Positions 20,024-28,977 of a DNA stretch of 64,000 bases are shown here, piece by piece. Made by a program: the position numbers and the translations under genes. Under the pieces are notes generated by a model. It made no database searches, was not told where the DNA came from, and was given only the letters and a program-made list of their open reading frames with translations. Within the stretch, counting starts at the first letter, position 1. Each line of letters starts with the position of its first letter. Origin of the DNA: Collimonas rhizosphaerae (GTDB lineage: Bacteria > Pseudomonadota > Gammaproteobacteria > Burkholderiales > Burkholderiaceae_D); contig NZ_JBANDC010000001.1 of the NCBI RefSeq assembly GCF_038896935.1, positions 372,001-436,000 on the forward strand, read 5' to 3'.

Positions 20024-20055
20024 GGGTGAGCGAAAGCTCGCCCATTTTTATTTTT
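20024..20055 (+). terminator. Terminator after the odh/lpdA/lipoprotein unit
   Basis: An eight-base stem GGGTGAGC / GCTCGCCC closed by a GAAA tetraloop is followed by ATTTTTATTTTT. It is a textbook intrinsic terminator. Confidence 0.9.
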
Positions 20056-20142
20056 AGCGGCTTGAAAAAACATGGTTGGTTTTTTGCCAATCTGTGAAGC
20101 CGGCAAACCGGTTTTGGTTTTTCGTCAAGAATTGAAAACACA

Positions 20143-21240
20143 ATGAACGTCTTAGAGTTTTACGAACAGGCACTGACGCAACGAGGTTTCCAGGCGGACG
20201 ATGCGCAACGGCGCGCGGTCGATCGCCTGCAGCAGGCTTACGATGAATGGGTCGAGTACAAGGCGCAGCGTTCCAATTCCTTCAAGCGCCTGATCCTGCG
20301 GCCGGATGTGCCGCGCGGCGTGTACATGTGGGGCGGGGTGGGGCGCGGCAAGTCGTTCCTGATGGACAGCTTTTATTCGGTGGTGCCGGTGGTGCGCAAG
20401 ACGCGCCTGCATTTCCATGAATTCATGCGCGCCGTGCACCGCCAGCTGGACGAGCTCAAGGGCGTCGCCGATCCGCTCGATGAAGTGGCGAAACGGGTCG
20501 CCAGGAAATACCGGTTGATCTGTTTTGACGAATTCCACGTGTCCGACATCGCCGACGCAATGATTCTCTACAACCTGCTGAAAGCCTTGTTCGACAACGG
20601 CGTGTCATTCATGATGACCTCGAACTACGAGCCGAGCACGCTGTATCCCGACGGTTTGCACCGCGATCGCATGCTGCCCACCATCAAGCTGTTGCAAGAC
20701 AACCTGGACGTGATGAATATCGATGCCGGCATCGATTACCGCAAGCGCGCCCTGGAACAGGTCGAGAGCTACCATGCGCCGCTCAACGCCGATACCGACC
20801 GCGCCTTGCGCCATGCGTTTGCCGGCGTTGCCGATACTGCCGACGAAGATCCGATAGTCGATATCGAAGCGCGTAAAATCAAGGCCCTGCGCCGGGCCGG
20901 CGGCGTCATCTGGTTCGATTTCAGCACCTTGTGCGGCGGCCCGCGTTCGCAAAACGATTATCTCGAAATTGCCAGCCGCTTCCATACGGTGATATTGTCC
21001 GGTATTCCGCAGATGTCGGCGGCGATGTCGTCCGAGGCGCGCCGGTTTACCTGGCTGATCGATGTGTTCTATGATCACAAGATCAAGTTGATCATGTCGG
21101 CCGCGGTAGAGCCGGACCAGCTGTACACGCAAGGCATGCTGGCCAACGAGTTCCACCGTACCGTGTCGCGTATCATGGAGATGCAGTCGCGCGAGTACAT
21201 GGATAGCGAGCGGCGTTCCGAGGCCGACTCTATTGTATAA
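20143..21240 (+). CDS. zapE: Cell division protein ZapE (AFG1-like ATPase)
   Basis: A 365-residue P-loop ATPase of the AFG1/ZapE family, associated with the Z-ring in other proteobacteria. Walker A is GGVGRGKSFLMDSFY, Walker B is RLICFDEFHVSDIADAM, and the sensor region MMTSNYEPSTLYPDGLHRDR is typical. The length fits the family (about 365-375). No strong ribosome binding site is seen. It follows the lpdA unit after a terminator. This gene order is frequent in Burkholderiales, so the position is not functional evidence. Confidence 0.94.
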   Translation: MNVLEFYEQALTQRGFQADDAQRRAVDRLQQAYDEWVEYKAQRSNSFKRLILRPDVPRGVYMWGGVGRGKSFLMDSFYSVVPVVRKTRLHFHEFMRAVHRQLDELKGVADPLDEVAKRVARKYRLICFDEFHVSDIADAMILYNLLKALFDNGVSFMMTSNYEPSTLYPDGLHRDRMLPTIKLLQDNLDVMNIDAGIDYRKRALEQVESYHAPLNADTDRALRHAFAGVADTADEDPIVDIEARKIKALRRAGGVIWFDFSTLCGGPRSQNDYLEIASRFHTVILSGIPQMSAAMSSEARRFTWLIDVFYDHKIKLIMSAAVEPDQLYTQGMLANEFHRTVSRIMEMQSREYMDSERRSEADSIV

Positions 21241-21305
21241 GTCGTGTAAGTAAGGCTGTAAATACGGCTGTAAAGAAAATAACGTATAGAAATGGATAGG
21301 TTTAC

Positions 21306-22133
21306 GTGGAATTTGCCTCTTTGATCCTGGCCCCTTTGTCATCGCCGCTGACGCCCGCGCGTCGCCGGCGCCCGCTCTTGCCGGGCATGGCTGCGCTGCT
21401 GCTGGCGCTGTGCGCCGGCCCTGCTGTCCTGGCCGCCGACATCGAACTCAAGCCGGTAGACCAGCCGGCCGCCGAGCTGAGCGCGCGCTACCCGCTGGAA
21501 ACGCTGACTTCGGTGGAGACCGCGAACCGGGCGCTGGCCGATGTCGCCGACGCCAAGGCTGAAGTCGAGGCGCGCGACCTGGAACAGCGCCGGGCCTGCT
21601 ATCAGAAATTCTTCGTCAACCACTGCCTCGACATCGCCAAGGAACAGCGGCGCCTGGCGATGAAGACCATCCGTCCGATCGACATCACCGCCAACGCTTT
21701 CTTGCGCAAGGACCGGGCCGACGAGCGCGACAAGGCGCTGGAAGTGCACGATGCCGGGCAACCGGCCGAAGCAGCGCAGAAAGCCCAGGATCAGCAGGCG
21801 AAAGAAGTGAGCAACGCGGAAAAGGTCAAGCAAGGCGCGGCAAAGGATAAGGAAGTCACCGCCAATACCCGCAAGCATATGGGCGAGGCCGACAAGCGGG
21901 TGGCCGAGCATAACGCCAAACTGCAAAAAGCGCGGCAGGATGAGGCCGCGAAGGCATCGGAGCGGGCAGCGAATGCCGCCGCTTTCGAGAAAAAGGCAAA
22001 GGACTCGGCAGCACGCCAGAAGGAAGTTGCCGACAACAAGGTCGCCAAGGCCAAGGACCTGGCCGCGAAGAAGGCTGCCGCCGCACCAGCGGCGCCGGCA
22101 GCAGCAACGCCGCCGCCGGCTTCCGCTCCGTAG
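21306..22133 (+). CDS. Secreted coiled-coil protein, TolA-like composition
   Basis: About 275 residues from a GTG start with AGG five bases upstream. The N-terminus has an RRRR cluster and a hydrophobic signal (MAALLLALCAGPAVLAADIE), so export is likely. From about residue 70 the protein is charged and rich in Ala, Lys, Glu and Gln with heptad-like spacing, suggesting a long coiled coil. It ends in an Ala/Pro tail. One Cys pair (RRACYQKFFVNHC) lies near residue 100. The composition resembles the TolA helical domain, but there is no TolA C-terminal domain and no other Tol gene. I do not assign a function. It is convergent with the PP2C gene, 19 bp apart. Confidence 0.72.
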   Translation: MEFASLILAPLSSPLTPARRRRPLLPGMAALLLALCAGPAVLAADIELKPVDQPAAELSARYPLETLTSVETANRALADVADAKAEVEARDLEQRRACYQKFFVNHCLDIAKEQRRLAMKTIRPIDITANAFLRKDRADERDKALEVHDAGQPAEAAQKAQDQQAKEVSNAEKVKQGAAKDKEVTANTRKHMGEADKRVAEHNAKLQKARQDEAAKASERAANAAAFEKKAKDSAARQKEVADNKVAKAKDLAAKKAAAAPAAPAAATPPPASAP

Positions 22134-22152
22134 CCCGGGCCAGCCGTGCGGC

Positions 22153-22959
22153 TTACACCGCGCGGCGCATTTTCTTGACGGTGTAGTTCTGCGCTTCCTT
22201 GGGCAGCGCCACCAGCTTGACGATCGCAAAAGTGCAATTGTCGGCAGCGTGGCCTTCGGCGCGCTTGCGGGTCTTGGTGATCAGCATTTCAGCCGCATCG
22301 CGCGGCTTGTTCATGGCGATGGCCGCACCCAGTTCATCTTCCGTAAAGTAATGCCATAGCCCGTCCGAGCACAGCAGGAAAGCATCGCCAGCCTTAAGGC
22401 CGGTGTAGCGGCTGATGCTGACCGTGGGCGTATCGGTGCTCGACCCCAGCGCGTTGAGCAGGATGTTGGAGAGGTTGTGCGATTTCGCCTCGCTGCGCGA
22501 CAGCTTGCCTTCGCTCACCAGTTTCTCGACGTAGGAATGATCGATGGTGTGCTCGGCGAAATTAGGGCCCTCGAAGCGGTACAGGCGTGAATCGCCGACA
22601 TGGCCCCAGGTAGCCGTGCCGTCCGGCGACAGCACCAGGATCACCATGGTGGTGTGCGGATCCTTGTCGTTGGAGAAGCCGCTCAGCTTGATGACGGTGT
22701 GCGTCTCCAGCGCGATGTTCTGCAGCATGGTTTCGACATTGTCGATCAGCGGCGAGAAACCTTCGAAGATCTGCTTGGCGGTGCAGATCACCTGCTCGGC
22801 AGCCAGTGCGCCGCCGCTGCGGCCGCCCATGCCGTCGGCGAGTACTGCCATCATGTAACCCGGTGCTTTTGGGGCAGTGAATAATGCAGTCCGGTCCTGT
22901 TGTTCCTGGCGGTCACCGATGTGTTGGCCGGTGCCGGCTTCGATCTTGTATTGGCTCAT
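22153..22959 (-). CDS. PP2C-type serine/threonine protein phosphatase
   Basis: A 268-residue single-domain metal-dependent phosphatase. Motifs in order are the RQEQQD region (about residue 18), the metal-binding VLADGMGGRSGGALAAEQ, WGHVGDSRLYRF and LLCSDGLWHYF, then HAADNCTFAIV at the end, which supplies the last metal ligand (DN). I chose the ATG at 22959 (MSQYKIEAGTGQHIG), where PP2C proteins begin, over an in-frame ATG eight codons upstream. No partner Ser/Thr kinase is in the window. The closest relatives are stand-alone betaproteobacterial phosphatases; some work with type VI secretion, but no such genes are here. Confidence 0.9.
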   Translation of the reverse strand: MSQYKIEAGTGQHIGDRQEQQDRTALFTAPKAPGYMMAVLADGMGGRSGGALAAEQVICTAKQIFEGFSPLIDNVETMLQNIALETHTVIKLSGFSNDKDPHTTMVILVLSPDGTATWGHVGDSRLYRFEGPNFAEHTIDHSYVEKLVSEGKLSRSEAKSHNLSNILLNALGSSTDTPTVSISRYTGLKAGDAFLLCSDGLWHYFTEDELGAAIAMNKPRDAAEMLITKTRKRAEGHAADNCTFAIVKLVALPKEAQNYTVKKMRRAV

Positions 22960-23121
22960 TCGTCTGGGTAGATTAAACTGCATCCTGTTCTAGGTAATTC
23001 TGGATCCGGCGTCAAATCGCCATTCATTCACAGTAATACAGTATGAAGTTGATGGGAAATATTATACGCAGGAATGATTTTCAACGTGTTTCCATATGTT
23101 AACATTTTCCAACGCTAGAAT

Positions 23122-23328
23122 ATGACCATGATCGATCGAGAAGAAATCCTGCGCCGCATTATAGAACTTGAAGTCGAACATCGCGACCTGGATGCGGCCA
23201 TTCATACCATGACAAATCAGGTCTTGCACGAAGAATTGCAGTTGCGCCGCCTGAAAAAGCGCAAATTGCAACTGAAAGACCAGATCACGCTGTTAAGAAT
23301 GCAATTAATTCCCGACATCCCTGCCTGA
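23122..23328 (+). CDS. DUF465 (YdcH) family small protein
   Basis: A 68-residue, highly charged helical protein. It contains the family pattern of an N-terminal helix (DREEILRRIIELEVEHRDLD) and a Leu/Lys-rich second helix (LRRLKKRKLQLKDQITLLRM), which probably form a helical hairpin. The function of the family is unknown. It is divergent from the PP2C gene and 57 bp before the helicase gene. An ATG at 23128 is an alternative start; neither has a good ribosome binding site. Confidence 0.78.
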   Translation: MTMIDREEILRRIIELEVEHRDLDAAIHTMTNQVLHEELQLRRLKKRKLQLKDQITLLRMQLIPDIPA

Positions 23329-23385
23329 TAGCCCACCCCGTGGCTGGTAGGATAACCATCCAGCCTCAGCTTTAAGTAAGTTACC

Positions 23386-25452
23386 TTGACCGAAGATACA
23401 TCCCCCCTTGCCGCTGAAAGCGTCGCCGCTGTAGCCGCCGCCGCGCCAGCCGGCACGCACGACGCCGACATCGATCGCCTGTTCGCCAGCACCGGTCCGC
23501 TTGGACAGGCGGTCGGCGGCTTCCGGCCGCGCCAGGCGCAGACCGAAATGGCGAAAGCCATCGCCGACGCCATCGCCCAGCAGCGCACGCTGATCGCCGA
23601 GGCCGGCACCGGCACCGGCAAGACCTTCGCCTACCTGGTGCCGGCCTTGCTGTGGGGCGGCAAGGTGATTGTCTCGACCGGCACCAAGAACTTGCAGGAC
23701 CAGCTGTTCTTGCGCGACATCCCGACCGTGCGCAGGGCGCTCAGCGCGCCGGTCTCGGTGGCGCTGCTGAAAGGGCGCGCCAACTACGTCTGCCATTTCC
23801 ACCTGGAGCGCACGCTGCAGAACGGCCGCATGACGTCGCGCGAGGATGTCGGCTACCTGCGCGAAATTTCCCGTTTCATGAAAACCACTTCGTCCGGCGA
23901 CAAGGCGGAGTTGTCCAATGTGCCGGAAACCGCGCCGATCTGGAACCTGGTGACCTCGACCCGCGATACCTGCATGGGCGCCGAGTGCCAGTATTACCAG
24001 GATTGCTTCGTGATGAAGGCGCGCAAGGAAGCGCAGCAGGCTGACGTGGTGGTGGTCAACCACCACCTGTTCTTTGCCGACGTCGCCCTGAAGGATACCG
24101 GCGTCGCCGAGCTGCTGCCGTCGGCCAACACCATCATCTTCGATGAAGCGCACCAGCTGCCCGAGGTCGCCACTTTATTTTTCGGCAATACCGTCTCCAC
24201 TTCGCAGATCCTGGAACTGTGCCGCGACGTGCTGGCGGAAGGCTTGTCGCATGCGCGCGACGGCGCCGACTGGGGGCAAGTGGTGCTGCCGGTGGAAAAG
24301 GCCGCGCGCGACATGCGCCTGGCTTTTCCGCAGGACGTGGTGCGGCTGGCGGTCAACCAGATTGCTGCCTCGAGCATATTTTTCCCGGCGCTGGAAACCA
24401 TGCGGGCACAGCTGCACGGCATGATCGCCGTCCTGGAAAAACAGGCGGAGCGGGCCGAAACCATCGAGCAGTGCCGCACCCGCGCGGTCGAGCTGGGCTA
24501 CAAGCTGGACGGCTGGAACAGCGCGCCTGCCGCGGCTGGCGGCAAGCCGCCGAAGAAAGCCAAGGCCGCCGACGCAGAGGACGACGAAGGCAGCGTGCTG
24601 TGGGTGGAAGCCTTTTCTTCTTCCCTGCAGCTGCACCAGACGCCCTTGTCGATAGCGCCGATTTTCAACAAGCAGCGCGAAGGCGTGGCGCGTTCCTGGA
24701 TCTTCACTTCGGCCACGCTAGCGGTGAAGAACGATTTCCAGCACTACGCCTCGCAAATGGGCCTGTGGGACGAGCCGGCGCAGTCCTGGCCCAGTCCCTT
24801 CGACTATGGCGAACAAGGCTTGCTATACGTGCCGCAGAACCTGCCGCAGCCCAATTCGCCGGACTATACCGACGCCGTCATCGACGCTGCGCTGCCGGTG
24901 ATCGAAGCCTCCGGCGGCCGCGCATTCCTGCTGTGCACCACAATACGCGCAGTGAACCGTGCAGCCGAGCGGCTGCGGGCCGAATTCGAAGCGCGCCACC
25001 TGGATTTTCCCTTGATGGTGCAGGGCGAGGCCGGGCGCACCGAGCTGCTGGACCGCTTCCGCGCCGCCGGCAACGCCGTGCTGGTCGGCAGCCAGAGCTT
25101 CTGGGAGGGCGTCGACGTGCGCGGCGAGGCGCTGTCGCTGGTGATCATCGACAAGCTGCCGTTCTCGCCGCCGGACGATCCGGTGCTGGCGGCGCGCATA
25201 GACGCGCTGGAATCGAAGGGCATGAACGGTTTCATGCATCACCAGTTGCCGGCGGCCATCATTAACCTGAAGCAGGGCGCCGGCCGCCTGATCCGCGACG
25301 AAACCGACCGCGGCGTCCTGATGATCTGCGATCCGCGCCTGATTTCCAAGGGCTACGGCCGCCGCATCTGGCAGAGCCTGCCGCCGTTCAGGCGGACCCG
25401 GGAACTGAGCGCGGTGCAGGCATTCTGGAGCGGCGAGACGGTCGGCAGCTAA
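23386..25452 (+). CDS. DinG/YoaA-family ATP-dependent DNA helicase
   Basis: A 688-residue XPD-like superfamily 2 helicase. Walker A is AEAGTGTGKTFAYL and the DEAH box is IIFDEAHQLPE. Between them lie four cysteines (one in NYVCHFH; the others in TRDTCMGAECQYYQDCF) that fit a [4Fe-4S] cluster. The C-terminal motifs VLVGSQSFWEGVDVRGEALS and IINLKQGAGRLIRDETDRG complete the helicase. It should unwind 5'-tailed duplexes or D-loops in repair. The start is a TTG at 23386; no ATG is in a sensible position upstream of the Q-motif region FRPRQAQTEMA. YoaA is closer in length (636) than DinG (716), but I do not decide between them. Confidence 0.92.
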   Translation: MTEDTSPLAAESVAAVAAAAPAGTHDADIDRLFASTGPLGQAVGGFRPRQAQTEMAKAIADAIAQQRTLIAEAGTGTGKTFAYLVPALLWGGKVIVSTGTKNLQDQLFLRDIPTVRRALSAPVSVALLKGRANYVCHFHLERTLQNGRMTSREDVGYLREISRFMKTTSSGDKAELSNVPETAPIWNLVTSTRDTCMGAECQYYQDCFVMKARKEAQQADVVVVNHHLFFADVALKDTGVAELLPSANTIIFDEAHQLPEVATLFFGNTVSTSQILELCRDVLAEGLSHARDGADWGQVVLPVEKAARDMRLAFPQDVVRLAVNQIAASSIFFPALETMRAQLHGMIAVLEKQAERAETIEQCRTRAVELGYKLDGWNSAPAAAGGKPPKKAKAADAEDDEGSVLWVEAFSSSLQLHQTPLSIAPIFNKQREGVARSWIFTSATLAVKNDFQHYASQMGLWDEPAQSWPSPFDYGEQGLLYVPQNLPQPNSPDYTDAVIDAALPVIEASGGRAFLLCTTIRAVNRAAERLRAEFEARHLDFPLMVQGEAGRTELLDRFRAAGNAVLVGSQSFWEGVDVRGEALSLVIIDKLPFSPPDDPVLAARIDALESKGMNGFMHHQLPAAIINLKQGAGRLIRDETDRGVLMICDPRLISKGYGRRIWQSLPPFRRTRELSAVQAFWSGETVGS

Positions 25453-25610
25453 CTGTCCGCGCTTGTGAGAGGATGTGGTCTGCCGCATCGCCGCCGCGCT
25501 GTCGTTTTGGCCTGGTGCGATCGGTTGCGATCGGCTAAGCTGCCCTGACGGTTTGTCATCAGCATGTAATAATCCGGCTCTATTGTCGCAGTTCGTCACA
25601 GTGTCTAATC

Positions 25611-25632
25611 CCGGCCGGCCAGGCCGGTTTTT
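25611..25632 (+). terminator. Probable terminator between the helicase and ppx
   Basis: The stem CCGGCC-GGCCA-GGCCGG is followed by TTTTT, 30 bp before the ppx start codon. It would end the helicase message or act in the ppx leader. Confidence 0.6.
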
Positions 25633-25662
25633 CTCGAACGCTCGTTTGGATAAAGGTAAGCA

Positions 25663-27117
25663 ATGTTTGCAGCAGTGGATTTGGGGTCGAACAGTTTCCG
25701 TTTGCATATAGGCAAATACAATGGTGATGCGATCCGCGTCATCAAGAGTGCGCGCGACCCGATCCGACTGGCTGCCGGCCTTGACGCCAAAGGTTACCTG
25801 ACCGAACAGGCGATGCAGGTTGCGCTGGATTCGCTGTCGCGCTTCCGCAGCATCCTGGCCGACTACCAGCTGGAAGCGGTGCGGGTGGTGGCCACCAACA
25901 CCTTGCGCGTGGCCAAGAATGCGGCGGAATTCCTGCCGATCGCCGAACAGGTCATCGGCTATCCGATTGAAATCATTTCGGGCGAAGAGGAAGGCCGGCT
26001 GATCTATATGGGCGTCGCCAGCATGCTGCGCCTGCCGAATGAAAAAAGGCTGGTGCTGGATATCGGCGGCGGCTCCACCGAGCTGATCCTGGGACGCGGC
26101 CAGCAGATCGAACGGGTCGAATCGTTCGGCATCGGCACGGTCAACCAGAGCCTGGCGTTTTTCGCCGACGGCCAGATCACGGCCGAGGCTTACGACGCTG
26201 CGGTGCTGTCCGCTCGCAGCCATTTCGAAGACGCGGCGCCGCCGTACCGGCCGCAAAACTGGAGCCATGCGTATGGCTCTTCCGGCACGATCCGGGCGAT
26301 TGCCGAGACTATCGAGAAAAACGGCCTGGGCGACCATCGCCTGTCGTACACCAGCCTGGAGGCCCTGCGCGCCTGTTTCGTCGAGTTCGGCCACGTCAGC
26401 CGGATCGACCTGCTGGGCATGAAGCCGGAGCGCGCCGCGGTCATGGTCGGCGGCCTGGCGGTGCTGATCGGCCTGATGCAGGAACTCGGCATCGAGGTGA
26501 TCCAGCCGATCGAAGCCGGCCTGCGCATGGGCGTGATGTGGGACCTGCAGTTGCGCGGCACGCGGCTGGACCGGCGCGACCAGTCGGTGCACGATTTTTC
26601 CCAGCGTTTCCATGTCGACCAGCTACGCGCCAGCCGGGTCGCCGAAACAGCAACCTCGCTGTTCGAAATGCTCAAGCCCAGCAGCGACGGCCTCAGCCAG
26701 TACCTGCACTGGAGCGCCTTGCTGCATGAAGTCGGGCTGGTGGTGTCGCAGAGCGGTTATCACAAGCATGCCGCCTACCTGATCGAGAACGCCGACCTGT
26801 CCGGTTTCACTACCCGCGAACAGCGCGCCATGAGCATGCTGATCCTTGGCCAGAAGGGCAACCTGCGCAAGATCAGCGATGCGCTGCTGGATCCGGATTT
26901 TTCCAAGGCGGTGCTGGCTTTGCGCCTGGCGGTGATGTTCCTGCATTCGCGGATCGAGATCGACCTCGACGAATTGCGCCTGAAGATGAAGAGCAAGATC
27001 GAACTCGACATCAAGCGCGACTGGATTGAAGACCATCCCACCGCGACTTACTGGATGACCAAGGAACAGGACTGGTGGCGCGAGATCGGCGTCGATTTTT
27101 CCATCCGCCGGACCTGA
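25663..27117 (+). CDS. ppx: Exopolyphosphatase (Ppx/GppA family)
   Basis: A 484-residue ASKHA-fold enzyme that releases phosphate from the ends of polyphosphate, or hydrolyses pppGpp in the GppA subgroup. The N-terminal phosphate-binding loop is AAVDLGSNSFRLHIGK. The second loop is LVLDIGGGSTELILGRG with the catalytic ISGEEEGRLIYMG just before. An HD-like C-terminal part starts near residue 310. An AAAGGTAAG ribosome binding site precedes the ATG. The length lies between E. coli GppA (494) and Ppx (513). In Burkholderiales a single protein of this family is usually called Ppx. It lies 2 kb upstream of the Pho-box lipid operon, but a direct link is not shown. Confidence 0.93.
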   Translation: MFAAVDLGSNSFRLHIGKYNGDAIRVIKSARDPIRLAAGLDAKGYLTEQAMQVALDSLSRFRSILADYQLEAVRVVATNTLRVAKNAAEFLPIAEQVIGYPIEIISGEEEGRLIYMGVASMLRLPNEKRLVLDIGGGSTELILGRGQQIERVESFGIGTVNQSLAFFADGQITAEAYDAAVLSARSHFEDAAPPYRPQNWSHAYGSSGTIRAIAETIEKNGLGDHRLSYTSLEALRACFVEFGHVSRIDLLGMKPERAAVMVGGLAVLIGLMQELGIEVIQPIEAGLRMGVMWDLQLRGTRLDRRDQSVHDFSQRFHVDQLRASRVAETATSLFEMLKPSSDGLSQYLHWSALLHEVGLVVSQSGYHKHAAYLIENADLSGFTTREQRAMSMLILGQKGNLRKISDALLDPDFSKAVLALRLAVMFLHSRIEIDLDELRLKMKSKIELDIKRDWIEDHPTATYWMTKEQDWWREIGVDFSIRRT

Positions 27118-27128
27118 TTGCCTGCAGC

Positions 27129-27160
27129 AGCCGGCGCGGCATCAAGCCGGCCGGTTTTTT
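27129..27160 (+). terminator. Terminator after ppx
   Basis: A GC-rich inverted repeat (CCGGC...GCCGG) is followed by CCGGTTTTTTG, directly after the ppx stop codon. Confidence 0.7.
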
Positions 27161-27211
27161 GATTTGCTCCCTGATTTGTCATGTTTGCCGCTGAAGTGCG
27201 GCTGGGCTGCT

Positions 27212-28336
27212 TCAGTAAGTCAGTCCGCTGGATTTGTTGAACAGCGCCATGTCGACATAGCTGGAGAGGTGGTTGCTGTCGGCGACGTCGCCCACCATGT
27301 AACCGCCAATGTCGAAACCGCCGCCGGGAATGGCGTATTCGGCCTGGCCGGCGGCGCGTTTGCCGGCCGGCAGCAGGCGCAGCCATGATTTTGCCGCGGT
27401 AAATCCTTCCAGCGTCAATGCCGATACCGGCTCGTCGCGATACTTCCGCATCATGTTCAAATGTTCCAGCTGTATCGACGAGCTGCCGATGTTGGGGTTC
27501 GGGACGACTTGCGAGAACACCGTCCACTCCACGGCCTTGCCACCCGCCAGCTGGCGCAGCGTGGTCAGGTTGGTGAGGGACGAGCCGGCGACGAAGGTTT
27601 GCGGCGCCAGCTTGCGGAATTCTTTCAGGAATACCCCGGCATTCACGGTATCGGCGATCATGATCACGAACCCCGGTTTGGCGCTGGCCAGCTGCGCTGT
27701 TTCGCTGCGCATCCTGGCGAGATCGTTGCCGAGGTGGACCGTGCCGCTGAGCCTGATGCCGCTTTCCTTCATCTGTTCGGCCAGGCGCTGGTAAGCGTCG
27801 GCGGTGGCGGCCGATTCCTGGTACACCACGCCGACGTCCTTGATGCCGAGCTTGTCGAAATGGGAAAATATATGGCGGATTTCCTGCTGGTAGCTGGGCC
27901 GCCAGAACAGGATTTTGGCATCTTTCCGGTAATCGGCGCCGGCCAGCGGCGCGTACAGCGTCAGGCCGCTGCGCTTGAATTCGGCGGAATCCAGCACGGC
28001 CCGGGTGACATCGTCGCCGACGCCGCCGAACAGGTAAGAGACGTGGGCCTGGGTGATCAGTTCGGCGACCGCTTTCACCGCCTGGTCGGCCTGGCCGCGG
28101 TCGTCGCGCACCAGGTACTGGATGCGGCGGCCGTTGATCCCGCCTTTGGCGTTGAGCACGTCGAAATAGGTCTTGATGCCCGCCACATAATCGCGTCCGA
28201 GGTCGGCATTGGGGCCGGACAGGTCGATGGCCTGGCCGACCACGATGGCGTCGGCCGCCGCATTCGCCAGCAGCGGCAGGCACAGCGCAAGGCCGGCCAG
28301 ATACTTGCACAAAAAGCGTTTCAAGTTTAAGTTCAT
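27212..28336 (-). CDS. Orphan periplasmic substrate-binding protein (Leu/Ile/Val-binding fold)
   Basis: A 374-residue exported protein with signal peptide MNLNLKRFLCKYLAGLALCL...ANA, followed by a type I periplasmic-binding fold. IVVGQAIDLSGPNADLGRDY, LNAKGGINGRRIQYLVRDDR and the YLFGGVGDDVTRAVL block are LivJ/LivK-like. No permease or ATPase gene is adjacent, and the gene stands alone between ppx and a divergent gene. It may deliver its ligand to a transporter encoded elsewhere or act as a sensor module. The ligand cannot be read from the sequence. It is convergent with ppx. Confidence 0.85.
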   Translation of the reverse strand: MNLNLKRFLCKYLAGLALCLPLLANAAADAIVVGQAIDLSGPNADLGRDYVAGIKTYFDVLNAKGGINGRRIQYLVRDDRGQADQAVKAVAELITQAHVSYLFGGVGDDVTRAVLDSAEFKRSGLTLYAPLAGADYRKDAKILFWRPSYQQEIRHIFSHFDKLGIKDVGVVYQESAATADAYQRLAEQMKESGIRLSGTVHLGNDLARMRSETAQLASAKPGFVIMIADTVNAGVFLKEFRKLAPQTFVAGSSLTNLTTLRQLAGGKAVEWTVFSQVVPNPNIGSSSIQLEHLNMMRKYRDEPVSALTLEGFTAAKSWLRLLPAGKRAAGQAEYAIPGGGFDIGGYMVGDVADSNHLSSYVDMALFNKSSGLTY

Positions 28337-28427
28337 CGGAAAGTCGAAATATGGCGGAGGAGGAGTCGCGATTCTGGTTGTAAATTGTGACGGCTTGATG
28401 AATTTGTTGTGTTTGTTGAAGCTGTTC

Positions 28428-28456
28428 TTGCCGACGATGGAATAATTGTATATATT
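28428..28456 (+). promoter_or_regulatory. Sigma-70-like promoter of the H1-like gene
   Basis: TTGCCG (28428-28433) and TATATT (28451-28456) are separated by exactly 17 bp, 29 bp upstream of the start codon at 28486. A GGAGAG ribosome binding site follows. Confidence 0.6.
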
Positions 28457-28485
28457 ATTTATACGATTTAATTTTGGAGAGTTGA

Positions 28486-28947
28486 ATGGTTACCAGTAAA
28501 ATTGTGAAACGTGTCGTCAAAAAGCCGGTTGCAGCGCCAAAAACCGTTGCCAAGGCCAAGCCTGTTGCGCGTCCAGCTGCCAAGCCGGCGGCAAAGCCTG
28601 CTGCCAAGCCAGTAGTGAAGGCAGCCGCAAAGCCTTTGCCTAAGCCCTTGCTGGCTACCAAGCCGGTTGCAGCCAAGCCTGCGCCAAGCATCAAGTCGCT
28701 GCCGGATTTGAAGGGCAAGGTAAAGAAAGCCAAGCTGGTGCGCGACAGCTTCACCATGCCGGCCGATGAATACCAGGTGCTGGGCGACGTCAAGAAAACA
28801 TTCTTGAAAGCCGGCCTGGAAGTGAAGAAGAGCGAGCTGCTGCGGGTCGGCGTTGCCTTGATCCGCGAACTGGGCCTAGCCAACCTGAAGCTGGCCGTGG
28901 CCAGCCTGCCGCCGGTGAAGGCGGGCCGTCCGAAGAAGGAAAAATAA
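28486..28947 (+). CDS. Histone H1-like Lys/Ala/Pro-rich DNA-associated protein
   Basis: A 153-residue, very basic protein. Residues about 1-75 are low complexity, made of repeated (A/V)-K-P and A-A-K-P blocks like the tails of eukaryotic H1, AlgP and Bordetella BpH1. Residues about 85-153 are a compact domain starting KLVRDSFTMPADEYQVLGDV and ending GRPKKEK. This domain looks like the small Lys-rich regulatory domain found in several betaproteobacterial proteins (KKSELLRVGVALIREL resembles a ribbon-helix-helix helix pair). A nucleoid or DNA-condensing role is inferred from charge and composition. The repeat tract is expected to vary in length between strains. Confidence 0.8.
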   Translation: MVTSKIVKRVVKKPVAAPKTVAKAKPVARPAAKPAAKPAAKPVVKAAAKPLPKPLLATKPVAAKPAPSIKSLPDLKGKVKKAKLVRDSFTMPADEYQVLGDVKKTFLKAGLEVKKSELLRVGVALIRELGLANLKLAVASLPPVKAGRPKKEK

Positions 28948-28977
28948 GACAGCCCGGCCGTACTGCGCAGTGCGCTG

